Assembly: GCA_016213865.1 (NCBI GenBank) | Contig: JACQZL010000338.1 | Span: 1 to 10,060, forward strand | Origin: Candidatus Rifleibacteriota bacterium | Lineage (GTDB): Bacteria > UBP17 > UBA6191 > JACPRK01 | Length of the DNA stretch: 10,060 nt | Reading direction: 5' to 3' | Shown here: piece after piece, positions 1-7,245 of the stretch | Position numbering within the stretch: position 1 is the stretch's first letter | Layout of the letters: each line of letters opens with the position of its first letter | Position numbers and translations under genes: made by a program | The notes under the pieces: model-generated | What the model was told of the DNA's origin: nothing | What the model saw: the letters and a program-made list of their open reading frames with translations, nothing else | The model's database searches: none

Positions 1-479
1 ACCGCCACAGCGTGAGAGGCCGCCTGTTCGACGTGCTCAAGCCGATCACCGGCATGCTCTACCTCATCTTCTTCATTCTGGCGGGGGCCTCGCTGCACAT
101 CGGTCTGATGCGAGACACCGGAGCCATCGGCGTGGGCTACCTGCTCGCGCGGTTCGCCGGCAAGGTGGCGGGAAGCTCGCTGGGCCTGCGCGCGGCCGGT
201 CTGGCGAGAGGTCCGACCCGCTTCCTGCCCCTGGCGATGACCCCTCACGCGGGGGTGGCGATCGGCCTCCTCCTCTCGCTCGACACCACTCACCCGGAGT
301 ACTCCTCGCTGCTGAAGGTCGTCGTGCTCTCCTCGATCGTCGTGTTCGAGATCGTCGGCCCCGTCCTGACGCGCTGGAGCCTGCAACTGTCTGGCGAGGC
401 CCGGTCGCCAGTCGACACCTATGACCTGGACGTGCTCGAAAGCGGCCAGGAGGAACAACAGGAGACACCCACGACATGA
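1..479 (+). CDS. cation/proton antiporter, CPA2 (Kef-like) family, C-terminal part
   Basis: This is the 3' end of an integral membrane antiporter; the start lies before the window. The reading frame is open from the first full codon at position 3, and the GTG at 12 is probably internal. The visible part of about 158 residues has several hydrophobic segments and phrases typical of the last helices of CPA2 exchangers: FFILAGASLHIG, RFAGKVAGSSLG, MTPHAGVAIGL and FEIVGPVLTRW. It ends in a short charged, Glu/Gln-rich cytoplasmic tail. Such proteins exchange Na+ or K+ for H+ across the inner membrane; the ion cannot be told from this fragment. It is clearly a different subgroup from the second antiporter at 4881-6239, which has MIPRGEVGL where this one has MTPHAGVAIGL. 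Its stop overlaps the next gene's start by ATGA, so the two are translationally coupled. Confidence 0.85.
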   Translation, partial: RHSVRGRLFDVLKPITGMLYLIFFILAGASLHIGLMRDTGAIGVGYLLARFAGKVAGSSLGLRAAGLARGPTRFLPLAMTPHAGVAIGLLLSLDTTHPEYSSLLKVVVLSSIVVFEIVGPVLTRWSLQLSGEARSPVDTYDLDVLESGQEEQQETPTT

Positions 480-1396
480 CGAGACAATGGGCGCTCGCGG
501 TGGCAATTCTCGGACTTCCGGTGCTGGTGGCGTCCGCGCAGGAGGTTTCCGGCTCGCCCTCCTCCGTTGCGACGGGCGCAGCCGCCACGGCTCCGGCCGC
601 GACGGCCACAATGGAGGACGCGACCGTCTTCGCCCCGGCGGCACCGGCCGTGACGGCCGCCACGGAACCCCTGACCGGATCACCGGAGCGACCTTTCGTG
701 GAGTTGCAGATGGGGCCGGGACGCATACCGCCCGGTCCCGGCGTCGTGATGCGCAGCAGGAGCTTCAAGCCCGCAGCTTTCCGGGGCGCCCTTCTGCCGC
801 TGCTTCATGCCCTCGTGCCGGGCGCCCCCACCACGACCACGACGGGCCTCGAGGGTCCCCTGGACTTGCTGGTGCACTGGTCCCGCCCCTCGGGCAAGAC
901 AGTCACCGCGCCGCTCGTCGGCGGGGCCTTTCCGGTGCCGGCCCCTGAACCGGGGCTGCACCTGTTCCACCTGACCTATAGCGATCCCGCGCTGGGGCTA
1001 GAACTGCGCATCCCCGAGTCTCCCCGGCGATTCCGGCTGAAGGTCGAGGGGGCTGAGCAGGAGGCGTTCGTCGTGGGTGGAAGCGGCAGCGCCGAAGGAG
1101 CGTTCGGAGAGAAGATCTCCATCTGGGTCGACCTGCGAGGGACGGAGACCGTCCGGGCGGCCACGCTCTTCTGGCGCACCTCCGCCGGGGCCCCGGTCGC
1201 GAGTCGGGAGATGTCCGTCCGCTCGACGACGGACGGCGTCACGCGCTATGAGATCTCTGTCCCCCATCCGCTCGGCAAGGACACGACGATCCACTACTGG
1301 ATCCTCCTGGAGAACCACGCCGGCAAGAGATCGGAGTACGGCTCGCCCGAGGCGCCGTATCGCATCCTGGTCCGGGAGCCGGACGATCTCCGCTGA
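476..1396 (+). CDS. exported protein of unknown function, Ig-like C-terminal domain (paralogue of 6245-7063)
   Basis: I do not recognise a named family. The 306-residue product starts with a clear Sec signal peptide (short basic n-region MTRQ, hydrophobic core, likely cut after ASA near residue 21). An Ala/Thr-rich low-complexity linker follows to about residue 65, so the mature protein is periplasmic or secreted. The C-terminal 110 residues look like a beta-sandwich, Ig/Fn3-like domain, with GSGSAEGAFGEKISIWVDL and a final strand pair YWILLENHAGKRSEYGS. The same C-terminal pattern recurs in the exported protein at 6245-7063 (GSAEG, YYVEIVDTAGRKSSYGT), so the two are paralogues. The start overlaps the antiporter stop (ATGA), and an AGGAG lies 11 bases upstream. 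It may be a periplasmic partner of the antiporter, but that is inferred from linkage only. Confidence 0.75.
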   Translation: MTRQWALAVAILGLPVLVASAQEVSGSPSSVATGAAATAPAATATMEDATVFAPAAPAVTAATEPLTGSPERPFVELQMGPGRIPPGPGVVMRSRSFKPAAFRGALLPLLHALVPGAPTTTTTGLEGPLDLLVHWSRPSGKTVTAPLVGGAFPVPAPEPGLHLFHLTYSDPALGLELRIPESPRRFRLKVEGAEQEAFVVGGSGSAEGAFGEKISIWVDLRGTETVRAATLFWRTSAGAPVASREMSVRSTTDGVTRYEISVPHPLGKDTTIHYWILLENHAGKRSEYGSPEAPYRILVREPDDLR

Positions 1397-1592
1397 CTGG
1401 AGTGGTTCGACGCGCCAGGCGCGACGACGTCGCAGGGTGCAGTCGTGGAAAGTGGTGGGCGACTCTGGTTCGAGTTCTTTCGCAGACGCTGTCCTCACGC
1501 ATGGACAGAGCGTGAAAGGCCTGATTGGAACAGAGGAAAGCAACCTCATGGAGTTCCGCTCGAACGCCGGCGAAGCCGTGCGGTTCGCGGCT
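1397..1592. other. convergent intergenic spacer
   Basis: About 196 bases lie between the end of the + strand exported-protein gene and the end of the minus-strand maltokinase. No convincing gene is seen here. Two short overlapping palindromes occur at 1411-1423 (CGCGCC-A-GGCGCG) and 1421-1433 (GCGAC-GAC-GTCGC), and an imperfect hairpin lies at 1486-1513. None is followed by a T-run. This is where both transcripts would be expected to end. Confidence 0.5.
1486..1513. terminator. possible bidirectional terminator hairpin
   Basis: The arm ACGCTGTCC (1486-1494) pairs with GGACAGAGCGT (1503-1513), leaving a two-base bulge and an eight-base loop. It sits between converging genes, about 80 bases past the maltokinase stop and 90 past the exported-protein stop. 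No U-tract follows on either strand, so an intrinsic terminator is only a weak guess. Confidence 0.25.
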
Positions 1593-3344
1593 CTACGGCC
1601 AGAGGAGCTGCGAGAGTCCCCGCAGCGGGATCTGCACCCAGGCGGGCCGGTTGGCGACCTCCGTCGCAAGCTCTTGCAGCGCGCGCTCGAGCAGCAGCGA
1701 GCGGAGCAGCAGGTCCAGTTCCTCGGGAGCCGCGGGCACGAAGGAGGCCCCGCCGGTGTCTTTCAGGTAGGCCCTGAGGAAGGCCGCCGACACCCATCGA
1801 TACCAGAAGCAGGTCCAGGGCTCGAGGGCCGGCAAGTCCTCGGGGCGAGCCACCGTGGCGGCGCCGTGACCGGTGAGCGTGCCGTAGGCCGCGTAATGGA
1901 ACGAGCGCAGCATGCTGGCCACATCGCGCAGGGGGGATCGCTTGATACGCATGTCGCTCTGTCTTCGCGACGGGTCTCCCTCGAGGTCGATGATGGCGTA
2001 GTCCTTGCCCCGGTTGAGCACCTCGGTCAAGATCCAGTTGCCGTGGTATCGAGTGCGCGTCGCGGAGAGCGTCCCGTGCTTGAGCGGCTCGAAGGAGCGA
2101 TAGATCTCCTGCTCGGCGTCGAGAAGACGCTGGGCCTCGCCCAGGACTCCCGGGGGTAGCGTGTCGAGCCTCTCTCGGAGAGATTGCAGCCCCCTGCCGA
2201 CCAGGTTCCGCATGGATTGGTAGAGCGAACGCTGGTAGAGCTTCGTGAACCGCTCGGGAGCAAGCGAGGGCAACTCGGGAGCCGAGACCAGCGCCAGGTG
2301 GAGACGTGCCGTGAGCTGGCCGAGTAGCGCGGCGGAATCGAGAAAGGGACCGATCAGCTCTCGCGCCTGAGGCGAGGGTTCGCAGGCGGCCAGGTCGAGC
2401 AGGCGCGCCGTGGGCAGGAGGTGCTGCGCCTCCTGAACCTGGCGGGGCCCGGCCAGCAGGGCGTCGAAGTAGTGACCTCGACGACACTCGAGGTGAGCGA
2501 CCGGGGCCGGCATGGATGCGAACTTGCCCTGGCCGGACAGGAACAGTCCCAGATCCAGTCCCGGATGGCGTCCCTCCTCGACGCAGCGAAAGAGCTTGAG
2601 GATCAGGCTGTCGCCGAAGAAGATGGCGGTGTTGTTCTGTTCGGACGTTCGAACGACCTGTTCTACCGCCTCACGGTAGGCTCTCCAGGCCTCTCGGAAA
2701 CCGCCGGTCTGCACGGCCTTCACGGTTGCGCCGTCCGAAGCAAACTGACGGCGGTGGGCCAGCCCGTCGAGAAGCGCCAGGCAGAAAGCGGGGTCGCCCA
2801 CGGCATCGAACAGGACTCCAGCGGTTCGCCGAGCCGCGGGGCCCGCATCGAGCCCGCAGATGATGAACTCCGGCGACTTCCGCCGCAGGCGCTCGGCGTG
2901 CTCCCTCGACGCCCATCCGAGGGGCAGCAGGTAGGTTTCGGCGGGCGACCTGGCGTAGTCGACGGCGACCGTCACCAGCCAGGTCCGCCGGTCTCCCATC
3001 GGAATCGGGAAGGAGTCGACCACGTGGAGCGCTCGCGGCTCGCGGGCACCGCCCCGGAACCAGGAACGGGTGGGCAGGTACTCGAGCAGGCGCCCCTCGA
3101 GGGAAGGCCGATGCTCGGCAGCCAGGATCTCATCCCAGTCGTCGTCGACCTCCAGCGCCTGTCGGTCGAGGCGCTGCGGCGCGGCGGTGGCCCGGTGCTC
3201 CCTCTCGAGCGAGAACCAGTAGAACGCGTGTGGCGCCAGGGTCAAGAGATAGGGCCGGCGTCCGATGGGAGGAAACTCGGTCCGGCCGAAGAGTTCCACC
3301 GGTACCCTTCCGGCGTGGGCGGAGAGATCCAGCTCGACGTACTG
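1593..3344 (-). CDS. mak: maltokinase half of a frameshifted TreS-maltokinase fusion
   Basis: Maltokinase phosphorylates maltose to maltose-1-phosphate with ATP and feeds the GlgE glucan pathway. This frame picks up at 3344, inside the first copy of a 47-bp repeat. It first completes the TreS C-terminal beta domain ([12 protein letters not shown], then [10 protein letters not shown]) and then gives a full maltokinase domain: [10 protein letters not shown], the ATP-site Lys in [28 protein letters not shown] and [17 protein letters not shown], ending at a TAG at 1593. The frame is open upstream to an ATG at 3551, but codons before 3344 only shadow TreS. A GTG at 3299 preceded by GGAAGG with six bases between could restart translation. 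The motif normally reading HGDxHLGQ is HGNWILTE here (2022-2045), losing the catalytic Asp, while the metal-binding Asp of DLEGDP remains. It may be a weak or inactive kinase. Confidence 0.75.
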   Translation of the reverse strand, partial: QYVELDLSAHAGRVPVELFGRTEFPPIGRRPYLLTLAPHAFYWFSLEREHRATAAPQRLDRQALEVDDDWDEILAAEHRPSLEGRLLEYLPTRSWFRGGAREPRALHVVDSFPIPMGDRRTWLVTVAVDYARSPAETYLLPLGWASREHAERLRRKSPEFIICGLDAGPAARRTAGVLFDAVGDPAFCLALLDGLAHRRQFASDGATVKAVQTGGFREAWRAYREAVEQVVRTSEQNNTAIFFGDSLILKLFRCVEEGRHPGLDLGLFLSGQGKFASMPAPVAHLECRRGHYFDALLAGPRQVQEAQHLLPTARLLDLAACEPSPQARELIGPFLDSAALLGQLTARLHLALVSAPELPSLAPERFTKLYQRSLYQSMRNLVGRGLQSLRERLDTLPPGVLGEAQRLLDAEQEIYRSFEPLKHGTLSATRTRYHGNWILTEVLNRGKDYAIIDLEGDPSRRQSDMRIKRSPLRDVASMLRSFHYAAYGTLTGHGAATVARPEDLPALEPWTCFWYRWVSAAFLRAYLKDTGGASFVPAAPEELDLLLRSLLLERALQELATEVANRPAWVQIPLRGLSQLLWP

Positions 3345-4888
3345 ACCGGTACCCTTCCGGCGTGGGCGGAGAGATCCAGCTCGACGTACTGGACGAACCG
3401 CGACAGGTTGCTGACGGCGAGGATCAGCTCGCTCTCGTGCCGGCGCAGGAAGGCCAGAACCTTGGCGTTGCGCGGATAGAGGAACTCGAGAGAGCCACGG
3501 CTGAAGGACCGGTAACGCTTGCGCAGGGCGATGAGCCGCTTCATCCACCACAGGAGCGAGTGGGGGTTGCTCTGCTGCGCCTCGACGTTGACGGTCTCGT
3601 AGTGGTACTCGGGATCGATGATGACGGGCAGGTAAAGCCGCTGAGGGTTGGCCCTGGAAAAGCCGGCGTTACGGTCGCCGTTCCACTGCATCGGAGTGCG
3701 GACGCCGTTGCGATCGCCGAGGAAGAAATTGTCCCCCATCCCGATCTCGTCGCCGTAGTAGATGACCGGCGTGCCGGGCAACGAGAAGAGCAGCGCGTTC
3801 ATCAGCTCGAGCTTGCGCCGGTTGTTGCCGAGCAACGGCGCCAGTCGCCGCCGGATGCCGAGGTTAACGCGCATGTGAGGGTCCTGCGCGTAGAAGCGGT
3901 ACATGTAGTCGCGCTCCTCGTCGGTGACCATCTCGAGCGTCAGCTCGTCGTGGTTTCGCAGGAACAGCGCCCACTGGCAGTTCGCTGGGATGGCGGGCGT
4001 CTGGGCCAGGATGTCGATGACCGGGAAGCGATCCTCCATCTGCAGCGCCGAGAAGAGCCGCGGCATGATCGGGAAGTGAAAGCACATCTGGCACTCGTCG
4101 CCGGCGCCGAAGTAGGCGATGGCGTCTTCGGGCCACTGATTGGCCTCGGCCAGCAGCATCCGCCCGGGGAATCGGGCGTCGATGTGGGCCCGCAGTTCCT
4201 TGAGGAAGCCGTGGGTCTCGGGCAGGTTCTCGCACCCGGTTCCCTCCCGCTCGAAGAGGTAGGGTACGGCGTCTAGCCGGAGCCCGTCGACGCCCATGCG
4301 CAACCAGAAGTCGACGACGCGGAGCATGGCCCGGCGCACGCGAGGGTTGTCGTAGTTGAGATCGGGCTGATGGGAGAAGAAGCGATGCCAGTAGTAGGCG
4401 CCCGCGAGAGGGTCCCAGGTCCAGTTGGAGGGCTCGAAGTCCTTGAAGATGATGCGGGCGTCTCGATAGCGGTCGGACGCCGGGCTCCACACGTAGAAAT
4501 CGCGCCAGGGATTGCGAGGGCCTGGGTGGCGAGCCTTCGGGAACCACGGGTGCTGAGCCGAGGTGTGATTGAGGACCAGTTCGGTGATGACCCGCAGCCC
4601 CCGGTCGTGGGCCATCCGGACAAACCGGCGGAAGTGCTGCAGCGTGCCGCAATCGGGGTGGACCGCCTGGTAGTCGGCGATGTCGTAGCCGTCATCCCGG
4701 AGAGGCGACGGATAGAACGGCAACACCCACAGAGCGGTGACGCCCAGGTCCTGCAGGTAGTCGAGCTTCTTCGTCAGTCCGGGGAAGTCGCCCATGCCGT
4801 CGCCGAGCGAGTCGAAGAACGAGCGGATCCGGACCTCGTAGATGACCGCATCCTTGTACCAGAGCAACTCGCCGCCGGATTCAGACAT
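3242..4888 (-). CDS. treS: trehalose synthase (maltose alpha-D-glucosyltransferase), truncated by frameshift
   Basis: TreS is a cytoplasmic GH13 enzyme that interconverts maltose and trehalose. The 548-residue product begins [17 protein letters not shown] after a short leader and contains the whole barrel: [17 protein letters not shown] (57-73), LVLNHTS (104-110), nucleophile Asp206 in GLRLDAV, acid/base Glu248 in LLAEANQ, and Asp314 in FLRNHDELT. The next stretch, [18 protein letters not shown], is typical of the family. True TreS sequence runs to Val515. The last 33 residues are out of frame, because a 47-bp tandem duplication shifts the frame. The intact gene would be a 1082-residue TreS-maltokinase fusion. 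The start ATG overlaps the antiporter stop (ATGTCTGA) and is preceded by GGGAGG at five bases. The active site is complete but the C-terminal domain is cut short. Confidence 0.92.
   Translation of the reverse strand: MSESGGELLWYKDAVIYEVRIRSFFDSLGDGMGDFPGLTKKLDYLQDLGVTALWVLPFYPSPLRDDGYDIADYQAVHPDCGTLQHFRRFVRMAHDRGLRVITELVLNHTSAQHPWFPKARHPGPRNPWRDFYVWSPASDRYRDARIIFKDFEPSNWTWDPLAGAYYWHRFFSHQPDLNYDNPRVRRAMLRVVDFWLRMGVDGLRLDAVPYLFEREGTGCENLPETHGFLKELRAHIDARFPGRMLLAEANQWPEDAIAYFGAGDECQMCFHFPIMPRLFSALQMEDRFPVIDILAQTPAIPANCQWALFLRNHDELTLEMVTDEERDYMYRFYAQDPHMRVNLGIRRRLAPLLGNNRRKLELMNALLFSLPGTPVIYYGDEIGMGDNFFLGDRNGVRTPMQWNGDRNAGFSRANPQRLYLPVIIDPEYHYETVNVEAQQSNPHSLLWWMKRLIALRKRYRSFSRGSLEFLYPRNAKVLAFLRRHESELILAVSNLSRFVQYVELDLSAHAGRVPVSTSSWISPPTPEGYRWNSSAGPSFLPSDAGPIS
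3298..3391. repeat. perfect 47-bp tandem duplication inside treS-mak
   Basis: Two identical adjoining 47-base units (3298-3344 and 3345-3391), each starting ACCGGTACCC and ending GACGTACTG, with no spacer. On the minus strand both encode [16 protein letters not shown], in two different frames. Since 47 is not a multiple of three, the extra copy shifts the reading frame and separates TreS from maltokinase. Deleting one copy makes positions 4888 to 1593 one continuous frame. Confidence 0.97.
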
Positions 4889-6239
4889 TCTGGCCTCCCG
4901 CGGTCTCGACAGCAGCGACCCGGGCGCGCCGAAGACTCCACTTGAGCGCCGGAGGCGTTGCCAGCGTCGTCAGGATGACCATGACAACAATCGCGGAAAA
5001 CACGGCGGGATCGACGATCCGCCGGCCCGCGAATTCCAGGGTCAGCCCGAGATTGGCGAAGATGAGGCCGACTTCGCCGCGAGGAATCATCCCCAGCCCC
5101 ACCGTGAGCCGGTCGACGCCGGGGGCGAGCACCCCCAGCCCGCAGACCTGCTTGCCAATCACCGCTGCCACCGTGAGGGCCGCCGCCAACCCCAGCACTC
5201 CGGGTTGCGCGAAGGAGGCCAGCTCAGTCCGCATGCCCATCAACACGAAGAAGATCGGCACGAGGACCGAGCAGAGGGGGGCCAGGAGTTCCTCTAGCCC
5301 GTGCTCGCCGCGATCGGTGAAGTCTCTGAAGTGAACGTTCTCGAGAACGAGCCCCGCCGCGAAGGCCCCGACGATCGGCGCCAGGCCGATCGCGTTGGCC
5401 AGCCAGGCCAGCAGGAAACAACAGGACAGGCCGGCCGAGAGAAGCACGCCCTGGCTCTGGAGCTTCGAGGCCAGATGGAACATGCGGGGAGAGAGGTAGA
5501 GGCCCAGGCCAAGAGAGCCGACCAGGAACAGGACGGCCTTGCCGACGATCGCGGCCACGTGTCCCAGGGCCATCGTCTGACCGGCATTGGCGGCCGAGAT
5601 GACACCGCCCACCACGGCCAGGATGACGAGCCCGAGGACGTCGTCGATGACCGCGGCCCCGAGGATGATGCGCGCCTCGGCCGACTGAGTTTCGCCCAGG
5701 TCCTTGAGCACTCGGGCCGTGATGCCCACGCTGGTCGCCGTGAGCGTCGCGCCCAGGAAGGCGTGCATGTAAACGCTCGCGTCGGGCAACAGCCAGGCCC
5801 CGACCGCCCAACCCAGGCCGAAGGGGGCCGCAACCCCGAGAATGGCCACCAGCAGGGAGGACCAACCGACCGCCAGCATCTGCGCGACGGTGGATTCGAG
5901 CCCGACCTCGAAGAGAAGCAGCAGGACCCCCAGCCGGGCGAGCATGTCGAGCATGGGCTCGGTCTTCAGGTACTCCAGGCCGCCGAAACCGGCCAGCGAG
6001 AGGTTGCCGATGAGGACACCGACCACCAGCTCTCCCAGGACGGCGGGCTGCCCCAAGCGCACGGCCAGATCTCCGCCAAGCCTGGCGAAGGCCAGGATCA
6101 GAACGAGGGACAGACCCAGCGACGCGACCGGATCGTCGTGGCTGCCGGAAGGCGCCCCCGTCAACGCCGAGGGCAAGAGCAGGAAGAGTAACGCCAGTAG
6201 CAGGCAGATCGAGAAGGGAGGTAGTCTCGAGGTCTTCAT
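4881..6239 (-). CDS. Na+/H+ antiporter, CPA2 family (NapA/Kef-like)
   Basis: A 452-residue integral membrane exchanger. After an N-terminal hydrophobic stretch (residues 10-27, possibly a signal or extra helix) come about a dozen membrane segments. Diagnostic parts are [14 protein letters not shown] (104-117), [16 protein letters not shown] (167-182), the paired aspartates in [10 protein letters not shown] (Asp199/Asp200), a Lys in VIGKQVCG (Lys363) and [17 protein letters not shown] (383-399). The Asp-Asp pair is the hallmark of electrogenic NapA-type Na+/H+ exchange; the ion preference here is inferred. There is no RCK/TrkA nucleotide-binding tail as in full KefB/C. The ATG at 6239 lies five bases after the exported-protein stop. 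The frame is open further upstream to 6401, but those codons overlap the previous gene and are not antiporter-like. It overlaps treS by eight bases. Confidence 0.9.
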   Translation of the reverse strand: MKTSRLPPFSICLLLALLFLLLPSALTGAPSGSHDDPVASLGLSLVLILAFARLGGDLAVRLGQPAVLGELVVGVLIGNLSLAGFGGLEYLKTEPMLDMLARLGVLLLLFEVGLESTVAQMLAVGWSSLLVAILGVAAPFGLGWAVGAWLLPDASVYMHAFLGATLTATSVGITARVLKDLGETQSAEARIILGAAVIDDVLGLVILAVVGGVISAANAGQTMALGHVAAIVGKAVLFLVGSLGLGLYLSPRMFHLASKLQSQGVLLSAGLSCCFLLAWLANAIGLAPIVGAFAAGLVLENVHFRDFTDRGEHGLEELLAPLCSVLVPIFFVLMGMRTELASFAQPGVLGLAAALTVAAVIGKQVCGLGVLAPGVDRLTVGLGMIPRGEVGLIFANLGLTLEFAGRRIVDPAVFSAIVVMVILTTLATPPALKWSLRRARVAAVETAGGQNV

Positions 6240-6244
6240 GAGAA

Positions 6245-7063
6245 TCACCGAGCGCTGGGAGGTTCCGGGGCCCGGAGCCGGATGCGATGCGGCGCCGTCG
6301 AGGTGCCGTAGCTCGACTTGCGCCCCGCCGTGTCCACGATTTCGACGTAGTAGTCTACGGTCGATTCGCCCTCGGAGGATCTTGGAATCGTGCCGGTCCA
6401 CAGTCCCCCTCCGGGGCCCGGCTCGGCACAGACCATGGGGGCGGAGGTGTAGTTCGGAGTTGCGGTACTGCTGACTTCCTGCGAGGTCGATCGGTAGAAG
6501 AGATGCAGACTCTTCAGACCCTCCCGATCGGTCACCCGGACCCGGACGGGAAAGCGATCCCCCAGCAACACGCCCTCGGCGCTGCCGGTGGCCTCGACCA
6601 CGACGGCGGGCTGGGGGCGGATGAGCTGGGCCCTGAACCAGCCAGGGGAGGCGGGAACCCGCAACTCGAAGCTTCCATCATCGGCCTTCCAGACCACGCA
6701 AAAGACCGCCGTCCTCGGGGGGCCGGCGGGGCTCGAAAGCACGGCTATGCTCTCGGAAACGGGAAGGGTCCGTTCGCCGACCGCGGGGTCATTCCAGAGC
6801 ACGACGGCCTCGATGGGTCGAGCGGCCGAAGTGACCGGGGACGAGGAGGCCGCCGGGGCCATCGCGCGAGCGACGGAGGTGGCGCAGTTCCAGAGCGGAA
6901 GCGCATCCTGCAGGTTGAGGCGAAGTCGCAGGGGACGGCCCATTTCCACCTGGAGGTCTCCGATCGCGAACTCCTGGGGCACCGGCGCGGGGCTATCTGC
7001 TGCGAGCGCGGCGCCTGACCAGAACAGAAGAGCGGCGGCCAGCAGGGCTGTCTTCGAAGTCAT
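6245..7063 (-). CDS. exported protein of unknown function, Ig-like C-terminal domain (paralogue of 476-1396)
   Basis: A 272-residue protein with a signal peptide (MTSKTALLAAALLF, cut after ALA near residue 21). The C-terminal half matches the exported protein at 476-1396: FELRVPASPGWFR vs LELRIPESPRRFR; a GSAEG turn in both; LHLFYRST vs ATLFWRTS; and TVDYYVEIVDTAGRKSSYGT vs TIHYWILLENHAGKRSEYGS. It is predicted to be a beta-sandwich acting in the periplasm. The start at 7063 was chosen because it gives a signal peptide like its paralogue's, beginning MT. However, ATGs at 7117 and 7123 lie in the same frame and have better ribosome-binding sites (AGGAGG at 7135-7140, GGAG at 7124-7127), which would add an 18-20 residue extension before the signal peptide. 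It is followed after five bases by the antiporter. The function is unknown; a role linked to the antiporter is inference. Confidence 0.72.
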   Translation of the reverse strand: MTSKTALLAAALLFWSGAALAADSPAPVPQEFAIGDLQVEMGRPLRLRLNLQDALPLWNCATSVARAMAPAASSSPVTSAARPIEAVVLWNDPAVGERTLPVSESIAVLSSPAGPPRTAVFCVVWKADDGSFELRVPASPGWFRAQLIRPQPAVVVEATGSAEGVLLGDRFPVRVRVTDREGLKSLHLFYRSTSQEVSSTATPNYTSAPMVCAEPGPGGGLWTGTIPRSSEGESTVDYYVEIVDTAGRKSSYGTSTAPHRIRLRAPEPPSAR

Positions 7064-7123
7064 GGGCGAGGGACAGTCGCCAAGCGCATCCGGCCGGGGC
7101 GGGCATCCTGGTTCCATGAACAT

Positions 7124-7145
7124 CTCCGTTCAGTCCTCCTGTCGG
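7124..7145 (-). promoter_or_regulatory. ribosome binding sites upstream of the exported-protein frame
   Basis: On the minus strand, AGGAGG (7135-7140) lies 11 bases before the ATG at 7123, and GGAG (7124-7127) lies six bases before the ATG at 7117. The ATG at 7063, favoured by the signal peptide, has no such site. A GC-rich stem (TCGGCG 7142-7147 with CGCCGA 7161-7166) lies just upstream in the mRNA. The rest of the 122-base gap after the synthase stop (7124-7245) shows no gene. Confidence 0.45.
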
Positions 7146-7245
7146 CGCCCGGCGGGCGTCCGCCGAGCGTGGGAGAAGCCCAGCACGACCGGGGAACCGG
7201 CAAGGCGCCCCAGCATCTCCAGGCCCGAGGTCGAGAGCACGTGCA

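Noticed and set aside
421..948. + strand open frame overlapping the first exported protein
   Set aside because: Its Arg/Gly-rich composition is a GC-codon shadow. The other frame has a signal peptide and a paralogue in the window.
3298..3391. Repeat pair as a CRISPR or mobile-element footprint
   Set aside because: There are only two units with no spacer between them, they lie within a coding frame, and no transposase or inverted ends are nearby.
3392..3551. Upstream part of the maltokinase frame starting at the ATG at 3551
   Set aside because: Its residues resemble no TreS or Mak sequence, and the same bases encode good TreS residues in the other frame.
2421..4276. Long + strand open frames opposite treS-mak
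   Set aside because: They are antisense to clearly recognised enzyme domains, have no recognisable motifs, and arise from the high GC third positions.
5301..6191. 296-codon + strand open frame opposite the antiporter
   Set aside because: It is strongly hydrophilic (Gln/Glu/Arg-rich) and antisense to membrane helices, as expected for a complementary shadow.
6240..6401. Upstream extension of the antiporter frame to an ATG at 6401
   Set aside because: It lies almost wholly inside the exported-protein gene, is basic rather than hydrophobic, and the ATG at 6239 begins a normal membrane N-terminus.
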